Source of the DNA: CG2-30-51-40 sp041753575
GTDB taxonomy: Bacteria > Desulfobacterota > DSM-4660 > Desulfatiglandales > Desulfatiglandaceae
NCBI GenBank assembly: GCA_041753575.1
Contig: JBGSUA010000102.1
Location: forward strand, 1-64,000
Reading direction: 5' to 3'
Length of the DNA: 64,000 bases
Below are positions 8,097-15,765 of the stretch, in pieces (position 1 is the first letter of the stretch; the number at the start of each line of letters is the position of its first letter). The notes under the pieces are model-generated. The model ran no database searches. It was not told the DNA's origin and was given only the letters and a program-made list of their open reading frames with translations. The position numbers and the translations under genes were made by a program.

Positions 8097-8172
8097 GCCT
8101 AACGAGGAGCGTAACCGGTGTGGAGCACACGCAGTGTGCGGAGCATCCGCGTTCACGCTCTTGTTCGCACGC
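8097..8172 (-). repeat. attC-like imperfect palindrome
   Basis: On the reverse strand this segment starts right after the nuclease stop codon and ends in GTTAGGC, which fits the integron core GTTRRRY. AACaAG..AGCGTgAAC on one side pairs with GTTACGCTcCTcGTT on the other, with single unpaired bases and an inner GCACAC/GTGTGC hairpin. Bulged bases, an unpaired central spacer and about 75 bp length all resemble attC sites. The 5' box (TGCGAAC) does not fit RYYYAAC well, so the call is tentative. No integrase gene is in the window. Confidence 0.45.
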
Positions 8173-9093
8173 CTATCGGATCTTGTCCATAAGCCAGTTG
8201 AGCAACCCAAGGTCGACCACCATTTCAGCAAGACGCCTGGGAAGTACAAGTTGGACCAGTCCTTCATCAGAAACTGTCATCGCCGAAAGTTTCGTGTCGG
8301 GCGAGTGGACCACAAAAAATAGCTTTCGATACTTGCCCCCTCCGAATAGATCGGAGTACTTGGCGAAGTCGCGCAGCGTGGCGGTAGATTTCACTTGAAC
8401 CTGATACATCTCTCCTGTGATCGGTTCCTCAAGTTCGATGTCTGAGAATTTCATCGTTTCGCCGACAACCGACACGCGTCGCCACCCAGAAGCCCGAAAC
8501 AAGAGGTCGACCAGCGTCTCGAAGTCCTTCCAATGGAGCCTCCGGAGCCCGCTCTCCACGTGTCGACAAAGCGTCTCTTTTGAATGCAGGACGGCGGTGT
8601 ACTCGGCGCTTTCCTGCGAGTTCAACAACCGGGCCAACTCGTCAACCTCTTTGACTTTGCAGATTGTTCCTCTGAATCCCTGTAATTTGGCTAACCTTCC
8701 AGGGATTTGGGTCGTCAAGAGCGCCCGCCCGGAGGCGTCCTCGCAGGCCCAGCCGTCGACTCTTCGGAATTTCGATACCTTGTCTTCCGATATGCGTGGT
8801 TCGGCGACCTTGCACCACCATAAGTGGTTGGCATGAAAGGTGATCCAAAGATCATCGGGTGTTGATTCGCATAGCATTCGGAGAGCTCGACAATCGCGCG
8901 TCGCCGTTCCTTTGTCTGTTGCTTCTTCTTCCAGCTCTTTTTGAATTTTCGTCCAGTCGCCGTTGTTTATGTCTGCAAGCGACTGGTTCGTCCATCCTAT
9001 GCGAATCATGCCTTTCTTAATACTTGACTCCTCCCATTTGCCATTCCGACCAAGCTTGACATAGTAGGCATTCTTGCATGTTACCGATTTCAT
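8173..9093 (-). CDS. Mrr-like restriction endonuclease-fold protein
   Basis: The 306-residue protein has two parts. Residues 1-150 (YYVKLGRNGKWEESSIKKG, IRIGW, DDLWITFHANHLWW) look like a small recognition or modified-base-binding domain, possibly EVE/PUA-like. Residues 185-300 resemble the Mrr catalytic domain, with helix WKDFETLVDLLFRASGW, then D218 and Q233-V-K235 forming a D...QxK nuclease core. Mrr-type enzymes cut methylated or foreign DNA, so a defence role is plausible. It follows a small acidic-tailed gene by 13 bases on the same strand and ends directly at an attC-like palindrome. No methyltransferase gene is nearby, which fits a type IV (modification-dependent) enzyme. The start is ATG 9093. 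Confidence 0.65.
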   Translation of the reverse strand: MKSVTCKNAYYVKLGRNGKWEESSIKKGMIRIGWTNQSLADINNGDWTKIQKELEEEATDKGTATRDCRALRMLCESTPDDLWITFHANHLWWCKVAEPRISEDKVSKFRRVDGWACEDASGRALLTTQIPGRLAKLQGFRGTICKVKEVDELARLLNSQESAEYTAVLHSKETLCRHVESGLRRLHWKDFETLVDLLFRASGWRRVSVVGETMKFSDIELEEPITGEMYQVQVKSTATLRDFAKYSDLFGGGKYRKLFFVVHSPDTKLSAMTVSDEGLVQLVLPRRLAEMVVDLGLLNWLMDKIR

Positions 9094-9106
9094 GATTCCT
9101 CGCTAT

Positions 9107-9454
9107 TCAATCATTATCATCATATTCGACAGCATCACACTCCAAGTCGTCGTCAACCCCATCTACGGCCCATTCTATCAACATATTGAACAGAAACTCC
9201 TCGATACTATCTCTCATTTCCGGAGCTATCTTTTCACGCAGTACTGACTTCATTTTGAAATGAAGTGAATAGCCCCGGCTCCTAAAACGCGCAAATAGAT
9301 TCCCATCCCGATCAACCCACAAATCCGCTTCGGCGAGAGACCCTCTTTCCGCAGACCGAGTCCCGACCCCAGGAGTAACCCATCGGGAATAACCCCGGCG
9401 GGCATCAAACGCTGGAATGGGCGCGAGTCTGAATTCGGCTGTTCTATCTTCCAT
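9107..9454 (-). CDS. Hypothetical protein with acidic tail, paired with nuclease
   Basis: I do not recognise the family of this roughly 115-residue protein. It has a basic N-terminal half (RGYSRWVTPGVGTRSAERG), a strand-rich middle (DLWVDRDGNLFARFRSRGYSLHFKM) and a very acidic tail (VDDDLECDAVEYDDND). An acidic tail of this kind can mimic DNA or block a DNA-binding partner, so it could be an antitoxin or regulator of the adjacent nuclease; this is inference. The start at 9454 is chosen for AAAGGGAAG upstream, although in-frame starts at 9472 and 9487 also exist. The 13-base gap to the nuclease start indicates one operon. Confidence 0.6.
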   Translation of the reverse strand: MEDRTAEFRLAPIPAFDARRGYSRWVTPGVGTRSAERGSLAEADLWVDRDGNLFARFRSRGYSLHFKMKSVLREKIAPEMRDSIEEFLFNMLIEWAVDGVDDDLECDAVEYDDND

Positions 9455-9475
9455 CGATCTTCCCTTTGGCATTTT

Positions 9476-9567
9476 GCGAATGGGCAAGGCTCCAGCGATT
9501 GTTCGAAAGGCCGCCTCCGGCGGCCTGTAGGACAGGCGCTGGAGCGAAGCTCAGCTCGCCCATTCGC
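9476..9567. repeat. 92-bp nested inverted repeat
   Basis: The outer arms GCGAATGGGC (9476-9485) and GCCCATTCGC (9558-9567) match exactly. Inside them CTCCAGCG (9490-9497) pairs with CGCTGGAG (9537-9544), and at the centre GGCCGCC (9509-9515) pairs with GGCGGCC (9519-9525). The structure could fold into a long cruciform. It sits just upstream of the nuclease unit and could be a degenerate attC-type site, a REP-like element or a transposon end. It lacks a GTTRRRY box. Confidence 0.6.
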
Positions 9568-9591
9568 GGCGCGCCGGAGGCGTGCCGCGAA
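9563..9591. repeat. Second G/C-rich hairpin beside the nested repeat
   Basis: TTCGCGGC (9563-9570) and GCCGCGAA (9584-9591) form a perfect 8-base stem, and the loop itself contains a CGCC/GGCG pair. It overlaps the right arm of the preceding 92-bp palindrome, so only one of the two structures can form at a time. A similar CCTCCGG core occurs in both. Confidence 0.55.
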
Positions 9592-10328
9592 CAGATATTG
9601 GACGGAAAAAATATATCACAAAAGACTTACTCAAAAGAATTAGTCAACTATATTGAATAAATGGCTCATCAACGCAATTTTGCTTAAGCAAATAGCAAAG
9701 CATTTCAATATGGTGTGATACTGAGTTAATAAATAATATAATAGATCCATCTAGCACAAGGCTATAAAGTGTAACTTAACTAGTTGAATCAAATATCTTT
9801 TATGATTTAAGAAAGCTAAAGGCCAACTACGGCATTTCAAACATTCCGGGATGTCAACAAGGCATCTGCTGGTGGAAACCGGGTGTGTGAGGGACGAGAT
9901 GGGGTCAAGACCGGAATCGGAAGCGGTCATTGCTCCGTCAGGACGGAGGCTGCCTTTGTTGATCAGGCCGGTCGCTTGCAGGAAGTCCCGGGTCATTCGG
10001 GTGTCTCCATTATGACAATTTATACTCCCAAAACTTAAAAGACCGTATGTTTCAGAAAAGAGCCCGGCGGACTCTTGAAGGCGTCAATAATATCTAATGT
10101 TTAGTCATTTTAACGTAGCCTGATAGAGACATCAACATATTTTTCCGGGGATATTCCGAATTTTGTTTGATCTGGGAAGATAATCGGTGCATTCTGGCAA
10201 AATTGAGCGGCAAACGGGTATCGGGGCCGTTCGCCGGGATGTCTGGAGGCTCACGAAACTCGAACCGGCTGCCAGCCTTTTTCTGTTTTGATGGAAGGCG
10301 CAGGCGTTTTGTGACGGAGGAGGGTGAC
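9592..10328. other. Long A/T-rich gene-free stretch
   Basis: No supportable gene lies in these 737 bases. The first half (to about 9830) is strongly A/T-rich. The open frames present, such as 9751-9996 on the reverse strand, have no family character. The end of the stretch carries the GGAGGAGG ribosome site of the acylase gene at about 10316-10323. The stretch probably marks the right border of the accessory region that starts after the tRNA, but I see no direct repeat of the tRNA end here. Confidence 0.4.
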
Positions 10329-12710
10329 ATGAAGAGGTGGATGTGGATTACGGTGGTTGTGGTGGTGTGCATCCTGGCTGCTCTCTCGGGTGGCGGGTAT
10401 CTGTGGCTTCAGTGGCGGCTTTCAAAAGAACTCCCCCAGGTAAACGGTGAACTGGCGCTCAAGGGCATAATTGATAATGTTGAGATTGTCAGGGATGACT
10501 GGGGAGTGCCCCACATATACGCGCGAAACGAAGAGGATCTCTATTTCGCCTTCGGTTATGCCATGGCCCAGGATCGCCTGTGGCAGATGGATTTTCATCG
10601 AAGGCTTGGAAAGGGTGCGCTTTCGGAGATCCTGGGAAAGAAGTTTATTGCTGTTGACCGCTATTTCAGGACGATTGCCGCCGCCGGTGCGGATGCCGGT
10701 GTATCCGAGAAGGTCGCCCCTCTCCTTGACGCATTCTCAAAGGGCATAAACGCCTTCATGGATTCCCACAAGGACAGGCTTCCGATAGAATTTACCATCC
10801 TCGGTTTCAGGCCCTCTCCCTGGACGTCTGAGGACTATATTGCCGTCCTCAAGGTGGTCAACTGGTCGCTCAGCAGCGGCTGGCGCGCGGATATGACGGC
10901 CCGCAGACTGCTTGAAAAGGTGGGCGAGGAGCGTCTTAAGGAAGCCTTCCCCGGATGGCCGGGCGACGCTCCGATTGTGATAAAGAATGAAAAGCTCCTT
11001 AAAGCCAGCATAGACAGGACACAGGAGGTCCTGGCCCTTCTCGACGGGATATTCCCTCTGGGCGGTTCAGGGGCAAGCAACAACTGGGTTGTTTCCGGGG
11101 ATAAGTCCTTATCCGGGAAACCAATACTGGCAAATGATCCCCACGTCTCTCTCACAAATCCTTCATTCTGGTGGGAGGTGCATTTGAATTCTCCCACCAT
11201 AGATGTGATGGGTTTTGTCGTCCCTGGTGTGCCGGGGATTCCAATAGGTCACACAGGCTCAACCGCGTGGGGCGTAACCAATGTGATGACGGACGACGTG
11301 GACTTCTACGTCGAAAAGACCAATCCCAAGAATGCCGGACAGTATCTCTTTAACGGCAAGTGGGAGGATATGAGGGTCATAAAGGAGACCATTGCCGTAA
11401 AGGGTGAGGCGCCCGTCGAGGAGGAGATATTTCTCACAAGGCATGGGCCTGTCATTGAAAGACCCGATGCAGAGACGGCTATATCGGCCAGATGGGCTTT
11501 TTCGGAGAGGCCCCAGCCTGCCGACCCGGGATATCTTCTCATGAAGGCAAAGACTGTCCAAGAGATAGGAAAGGCGCTCAGCCGCTGGGAGCTTCCGGGA
11601 CAGAACTTCGTTTTTGCGGATGCAGGCGGTGGAATAGGATTCTGGTGCTGCTCCCCGGTGGTGATAAGGGCGAAGGGAGACGGCCTTCTTCCGATGCCGG
11701 GCTGGACGGATGAATACGAATGGAAGGGCTATGTTCCCCATGAGGAAAAGCCCCATGTCATCAATCCCATAAACGGGGTTATCTTTACCGCCAACAACAG
11801 GCTCGCGGGTGAGGATTACCCTTATCAGATAACCACCTACTGGGAGCCGGCCGACAGATCCCTGCGGATCAAGGAGCTTCTGGGGGCGAAGGAGAAATTC
11901 GCGCCTTCGGATTTTATGGCCATACAGATGGATGTATTGGCCCTCATAGCAAGGCGGATCAACCCCTTGATGATTGAAGCCGTTAAAGGGGCCTTTCCCG
12001 ATCAGAAGGCATCTGAGCTCAAAGCGATACTGTCTTCCTGGGATTACAGGATGGAAAAGGAAAGTGTCGCGGCCTCCATCTTTGAGGTTTCCTTCATTCA
12101 TCTGCTTGACGCGGTATTCAAGGACGAACTGGGCGATGAGTTGTACGCTGCATACCTGAAGACGGTCTCCTTTCCGGCCAGGGCCATCGAGGCTATGGCA
12201 GAAGCGGATAAGTGTATGTTCTGTGACGACATCTCGACCTCAGTGAAAGAAACCTTCAGAGACGCTGTTTCAAAGGCCCTGAAAAACGCGGTCACGGAGA
12301 TTGAAGGGAAATTGGGGAGTGACATGAAGAAGTGGACCTGGGGGAGCCTCCATGCGCTTACCTTCGAGCATCCACTGGGGAAGAAAAGGCCGCTTGATCT
12401 CATCTTCAACCTGGGTCCGTTTCCTGTCGAGGGAAGCCCACTTACAATCAACAAAAAGCAATATCACTATAACAGTCCCTATTCATGCAATCACGGCGTT
12501 TCAATGAGAATGATAGTGGATCTCGCACGCCCTGACGGGGCCTATCACGTCCTTCCTACAGGGGAGTCGGGCCACATAAAAAGCCCGCATCACACCGATC
12601 AGATCCCGCTCTATCTTGAGGGAAAATACAGGACCGCGCCTTTTACAAGGCCTGAAGTTGAAAAGAAAAAAGAGGCTTCTCTTATATTGAAGCCGGATGC
12701 GTCAAGATAG
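10329..12710 (+). CDS. Penicillin acylase family (S45) Ntn hydrolase
   Basis: This 793-residue precursor starts with a signal anchor (MKRWMWITVVVVVCILAALS) and is probably exported to the periplasm. The alpha part has VEIVRDDWGVPHIYA and AFGYAMAQDRLWQMD, both S45 hallmarks. Self-cleavage is expected before Ser250 in GSGAS-NNW, giving a beta chain with serine as N-terminal nucleophile. Asn is present further on in the HGPV and FTANNR segments. Family members cleave amide bonds of penicillins, cephalosporins or acyl-homoserine lactones; the substrate here cannot be told. Start ATG 10329 follows GGAGGAGG by five bases; the frame is open upstream to 10167. The stop codon directly touches the pdxB start, implying one transcript. 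Confidence 0.9.
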   Translation: MKRWMWITVVVVVCILAALSGGGYLWLQWRLSKELPQVNGELALKGIIDNVEIVRDDWGVPHIYARNEEDLYFAFGYAMAQDRLWQMDFHRRLGKGALSEILGKKFIAVDRYFRTIAAAGADAGVSEKVAPLLDAFSKGINAFMDSHKDRLPIEFTILGFRPSPWTSEDYIAVLKVVNWSLSSGWRADMTARRLLEKVGEERLKEAFPGWPGDAPIVIKNEKLLKASIDRTQEVLALLDGIFPLGGSGASNNWVVSGDKSLSGKPILANDPHVSLTNPSFWWEVHLNSPTIDVMGFVVPGVPGIPIGHTGSTAWGVTNVMTDDVDFYVEKTNPKNAGQYLFNGKWEDMRVIKETIAVKGEAPVEEEIFLTRHGPVIERPDAETAISARWAFSERPQPADPGYLLMKAKTVQEIGKALSRWELPGQNFVFADAGGGIGFWCCSPVVIRAKGDGLLPMPGWTDEYEWKGYVPHEEKPHVINPINGVIFTANNRLAGEDYPYQITTYWEPADRSLRIKELLGAKEKFAPSDFMAIQMDVLALIARRINPLMIEAVKGAFPDQKASELKAILSSWDYRMEKESVAASIFEVSFIHLLDAVFKDELGDELYAAYLKTVSFPARAIEAMAEADKCMFCDDISTSVKETFRDAVSKALKNAVTEIEGKLGSDMKKWTWGSLHALTFEHPLGKKRPLDLIFNLGPFPVEGSPLTINKKQYHYNSPYSCNHGVSMRMIVDLARPDGAYHVLPTGESGHIKSPHHTDQIPLYLEGKYRTAPFTRPEVEKKKEASLILKPDASR

Positions 12711-13847
12711 ATGAAGATAGTCGCGGATGAGAACATCCCTTTTGTCAGTGAGGCCTTCGCCTCCCTTGGGGATGTATTTGTAAAGAAGGGAAGAGAGATC
12801 GCGCCTTCGGATGTCTCCGCGGCGGATGCGCTTCTGGTAAGGAGCGTGACTAAAGTTGACAGGCGGCTTCTTGAGGGATCGAGGGTCAGGTTCGTAGGCA
12901 CTGCCACAAGCGGAACAGATCATGTGGACAAAGGATATCTCACCTCAAAGGGCATAGCCTTTTTCGACGCGGCAGGCTCCAATGCCGTATCGGTCGCGGA
13001 ATATATCGTTGCCGCGCTCCTTGAATATGCCTTCTCTACCGGATGTGAATTAAAGGGGAAGACACTTGGGATCATAGGGGTCGGGCATGTCGGGACAAAG
13101 GTCGCCTCCATGGCTGAGGCCCTCGGTATGGAAACGGTTCTAAACGATCCGCCACGGCAGGAGCAGACCGGCTTTAACATTTTCAGGCCGCTTGAAGAGA
13201 TCATTCAATGTGACGTCATAACCCTGCATGTTCCTCTGGTGACAGGGGGAAGATGGCCGACAACGAGGCTTGCGGGGGAGTCATTTTTCTCAGGCCTGAG
13301 AGATGGCGCCTTTGTCATAAACACATCGCGCGGAGAGGTTATGGATGAGGGTCTCCTGAGAAGGGCCTTAGCCGCGCGGAGAGCGACGTTTTCATGTCTC
13401 GATGTCTGGGCTGATGAACCCGGCATCTCCCTTGAAACCCTCCAGGCGGTTTCAATCGGAACCCCTCATATCGCGGGATACAGCTATGACGCCAAGGTAA
13501 GGGGAACCGAGGTGATCTACAAGGCCCTGTGCGGGTTTCTCGGCAGGGAAGCGCGCTGGAGCTCTAAAGACGCAATAGGATCAAGGGGTGAGAAGGTTAT
13601 AGGCCTGACTGAGTTTCCTGATCAGCAGGCCCAGGGGCTTCTCCGCCCGGCAGTCAGGCATGCCTATGACATAATGGCTGATGATCGGGCCCTCAGATCA
13701 GGACGGGATTTTGATTCACTCAGACGCGATTACCCGCTTCGTCGGGAATTCAGCGCCCACCGGGTGGAAGCGGGTAAAAGGACAAAAGAGGCGGAGACCC
13801 TCTTTCATCTTGGCTTCAAGGACTCCTTCAAACCATTTTCAGCGTAA
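12711..13847 (+). CDS. pdxB: Erythronate-4-phosphate dehydrogenase
   Basis: PdxB oxidises 4-phosphoerythronate in the DXP-dependent route to pyridoxal phosphate. The 378-residue protein closely follows the family order: KIVADENIPF at the start, ADALLVRSVTKV, GTATSGTDHVD, a Rossmann GVGHVGTKVA loop, NTSRGEV with the catalytic Arg, the WADEPG glutamate, and TPHIAGYSYDAK with the catalytic His. The C-terminal dimerisation domain, which separates PdxB from general 2-hydroxyacid dehydrogenases, is present. ATG 12711 follows the acylase stop with no gap. The 3' end overlaps the convergent TPR gene by 43 bases. serC, which also acts in this pathway, lies 5 kb downstream. Confidence 0.9.
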   Translation: MKIVADENIPFVSEAFASLGDVFVKKGREIAPSDVSAADALLVRSVTKVDRRLLEGSRVRFVGTATSGTDHVDKGYLTSKGIAFFDAAGSNAVSVAEYIVAALLEYAFSTGCELKGKTLGIIGVGHVGTKVASMAEALGMETVLNDPPRQEQTGFNIFRPLEEIIQCDVITLHVPLVTGGRWPTTRLAGESFFSGLRDGAFVINTSRGEVMDEGLLRRALAARRATFSCLDVWADEPGISLETLQAVSIGTPHIAGYSYDAKVRGTEVIYKALCGFLGREARWSSKDAIGSRGEKVIGLTEFPDQQAQGLLRPAVRHAYDIMADDRALRSGRDFDSLRRDYPLRREFSAHRVEAGKRTKEAETLFHLGFKDSFKPFSA

Positions 13848-14587
13848 GCCTTGTTCTCTTCGTCGTCCGCGTCGGCTATCGGGAGTTCCATTACTCTGCG
13901 GTATTCCTTAAGGGCTTCTTCCCTTCTGCCGAGCATGTCGTATGTGATGCCAAGCTCCAGGTGATGGTTGATGTGGGAGTCCTTGATAGAAACCGCTTTT
14001 TTGAGGTATTCCATTGCATTTTCAACTGAAGCCTCCTTTGGAATTCCTCCCAGAAAAACGTCAGCGAATTTTCTTTCTATCCAGGAAAGGGTCGCGACGT
14101 TTCTGTTCCAGAGGGCCAGCACATGCCAGGCGACATCTTCCGAGGGATTGAGTTCAAGGGCTTTATCAACCTCCTGTTTTATCTCCTTTGAGAGCTTCAC
14201 CTTCTCCTTGCCGCCTTCATCCAGGGCAACCCTTCCAAGAGAGATCGCAAGATAGAGGTGGCCCTTTGAGCCGGCAGGATCTATTTCCACTGCCCTCCTA
14301 GCCGTCTTATTGGCCTTAAGATACAGCTCCCTTCTCTCCTGCTTGGAGGTTAGCTTCTCTCCCACGTCAATCAAGGCCCTTGCGAGTTTCCACGCTGCCT
14401 CATAGCTTCCCGGGTCGGCTTGAAACGCCTTTTCGTAGGAGTTCATCGCGGTTTTGCTGTCAAAGCGGCCATGAGCCGCATCTCCTTCTGCTATGGCATC
14501 ACGGGAGGAAGATTGGTCTGCCAGGCACAGACATGGAGTAAAAGAAACAGCTATGAGAGCAAGAAGCAATAACCGGTATTTTTTCAT
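13805..14587 (-). CDS. Exported tetratricopeptide-repeat protein
   Basis: A cleavable signal peptide (MKKYRLLLLALIAVSFTPCLCLA) precedes about 235 residues with several TPR-like helical pairs, for example SYEAAWKLARALIDVG, HLYLAISLGRVAL, and ITYDMLGRREEALKEYRRVMELP. Cysteines at 19 and 21 could form a lipobox, but the context is weak. TPR proteins act as scaffolds in protein complexes, and this one would sit in the periplasm or outer-membrane assembly. The order of repeats resembles RMD/FIS1-like bacterial proteins of unknown role. GGAGG lies six bases before the ATG. It converges on pdxB with a 43-base overlap. Confidence 0.8.
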   Translation of the reverse strand: MKKYRLLLLALIAVSFTPCLCLADQSSSRDAIAEGDAAHGRFDSKTAMNSYEKAFQADPGSYEAAWKLARALIDVGEKLTSKQERRELYLKANKTARRAVEIDPAGSKGHLYLAISLGRVALDEGGKEKVKLSKEIKQEVDKALELNPSEDVAWHVLALWNRNVATLSWIERKFADVFLGGIPKEASVENAMEYLKKAVSIKDSHINHHLELGITYDMLGRREEALKEYRRVMELPIADADDEENKAYAENGLKESLKPR

Positions 14588-14610
14588 GGAACGGCCTCCT
14601 TCAAATGGGT

Positions 14611-14769
14611 TTAACAGGCTGTTGAAAAACGCCCATCTGCTTCGTTTTGCTCATCCCCCGTCACTGCGGTGTACTTCTAAGTACGCCTCATTCCTCGGAA
14701 TATCGCAGGCCTTGCATCTGGACATTTTTCCTCACCCTGTCAACAGCCGTTTTTCAACGGGCTGTTAAC
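14611..14769. repeat. Palindromic MITE-like element
   Basis: The ends TTAACAGGCTGTTGAAAAACG and CGTTTTTCAACGGGCTGTTAA are inverted copies of each other (each shown here at or slightly above their shared core), about 115 bases apart. The inside carries CCCCCGTCACTGCGG, AGTACGCCTCATTCCTCGG and a TTGCATCTGG segment. I recall elements with this same order in many copies in deltaproteobacterial genomes. No transposase gene is inside, so a non-autonomous element moved in trans is likely. It lies upstream of the TPR gene start and between genes. Confidence 0.65.
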
Positions 14770-14828
14770 GATTGGTTGTGCGTAATGGGAATTTAGTCCA
14801 GCGGCGGCTTAAGGGTCAAGAGAAAGGA

Positions 14829-15728
14829 TCAGGACTTACAAAAGAGCACAGCGGTCCATCCTTCTTTGTCCCTGCGCTCAAGAGCCTTAAGACCCTTTCC
14901 TGTGTATATCTGTTCAATCTGAGAGGCCTGGGGTATGCCGAAACCCGATATCAGAATGTATCCGTCAGGGTTGAGATGCTCGGGAAGATCCATTCCAACC
15001 CTCAGCTGGGCTGCTGCCACAAGATTGGCGAGAATGACTCCGTACTTCGCAGTGAGCAAATCGAAGGAACCTTCGATGATGGCAATTTTGTCATCAAGGC
15101 GGTTCAGGCGAACATTCCGGCAGGCGGTTTGAGCGGCCTCATGGTCTATCTCGACTCCATCTGCCCTTAAGGCGCCGAGTTTTACGGCGGCAATTGCAAG
15201 GATTCCTGTGCCGCAACCGAAGTCAAGAACCGAACTGCCTTCAAGAGAAGCTGAGATATTCTTCTTAATACCCATTTCCTCAAGAAACTCCAGACAGAGG
15301 ATTGTCGTGGGATGGGTGCCTGAGCCGAAGGCGCTTGAAGAATCAAGCAAGATCACATCTGAGGGATGATCCACTGTCGAATCCCCGGTCCAGGGATATA
15401 TAGTAATTGAAGAGACCGGTTTGAAAGGTGAACGAGGAGAGAAGGCAGGGGAGGGCTCACCGTATTCGAGGTTTCTGACGGAAAGCCTCGCTTCTCCGGG
15501 TTTAGTGGCAATGCATTTCTCCAGGTCTTCTACCTCCCGGGATACAAGGATAAGTGCGGAGTCCATTGTCTTCGGGTCTCCCGCGAGGAGAAAGAGCCCG
15601 GGCGTTTTCTCTTTCATCGGTAGCAGCGAAAGGGATGGCAGGCACTGAGACGGCAGGGCCGCTGTCAGTCTCTGCGAAAGCAGATCAAGAAAAGAAGGCT
15701 CAGCGTAAACAGCTATCTCAAAGCGCAT
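14829..15728 (-). CDS. prmA: Ribosomal protein L11 methyltransferase
   Basis: PrmA trimethylates ribosomal protein L11 using SAM. The 299-residue protein has the expected two-part layout: an N-terminal substrate-recognition domain (residues 1-110) and a Rossmann methyltransferase domain. Signatures are SSAFGSGTHPTT (the PrmA FGTGxHxTT motif), VLDFGCGTGILAIAA (SAM loop) and GVILANLVAAAQL (the NPPY-like N-x-x-A motif IV typical of PrmA). The end of the gene is 60 bases from the MITE-like element. No strong ribosome site precedes ATG 15728. It is separated from the outer-membrane barrel gene upstream by 37 bases and may be co-transcribed with it. Confidence 0.9.
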   Translation of the reverse strand: MRFEIAVYAEPSFLDLLSQRLTAALPSQCLPSLSLLPMKEKTPGLFLLAGDPKTMDSALILVSREVEDLEKCIATKPGEARLSVRNLEYGEPSPAFSPRSPFKPVSSITIYPWTGDSTVDHPSDVILLDSSSAFGSGTHPTTILCLEFLEEMGIKKNISASLEGSSVLDFGCGTGILAIAAVKLGALRADGVEIDHEAAQTACRNVRLNRLDDKIAIIEGSFDLLTAKYGVILANLVAAAQLRVGMDLPEHLNPDGYILISGFGIPQASQIEQIYTGKGLKALERRDKEGWTAVLFCKS

Positions 15729-15765
15729 AACATTCTGATTTATCAGTTAAATAAGAAAAGGGTGC

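Noticed and set aside
9751..10166. Second copy of the tRNA-Thr 3' end as the right border of an island
   Set aside because: I read the stretch for the T-arm and acceptor sequence and found no match, so no attachment-site pair can be claimed.
11259..12101. Reverse open frame of 280 residues inside the acylase gene
   Set aside because: The forward strand encodes a full S45 hydrolase with all motifs; the reverse frame has no recognisable fold or ribosome site.
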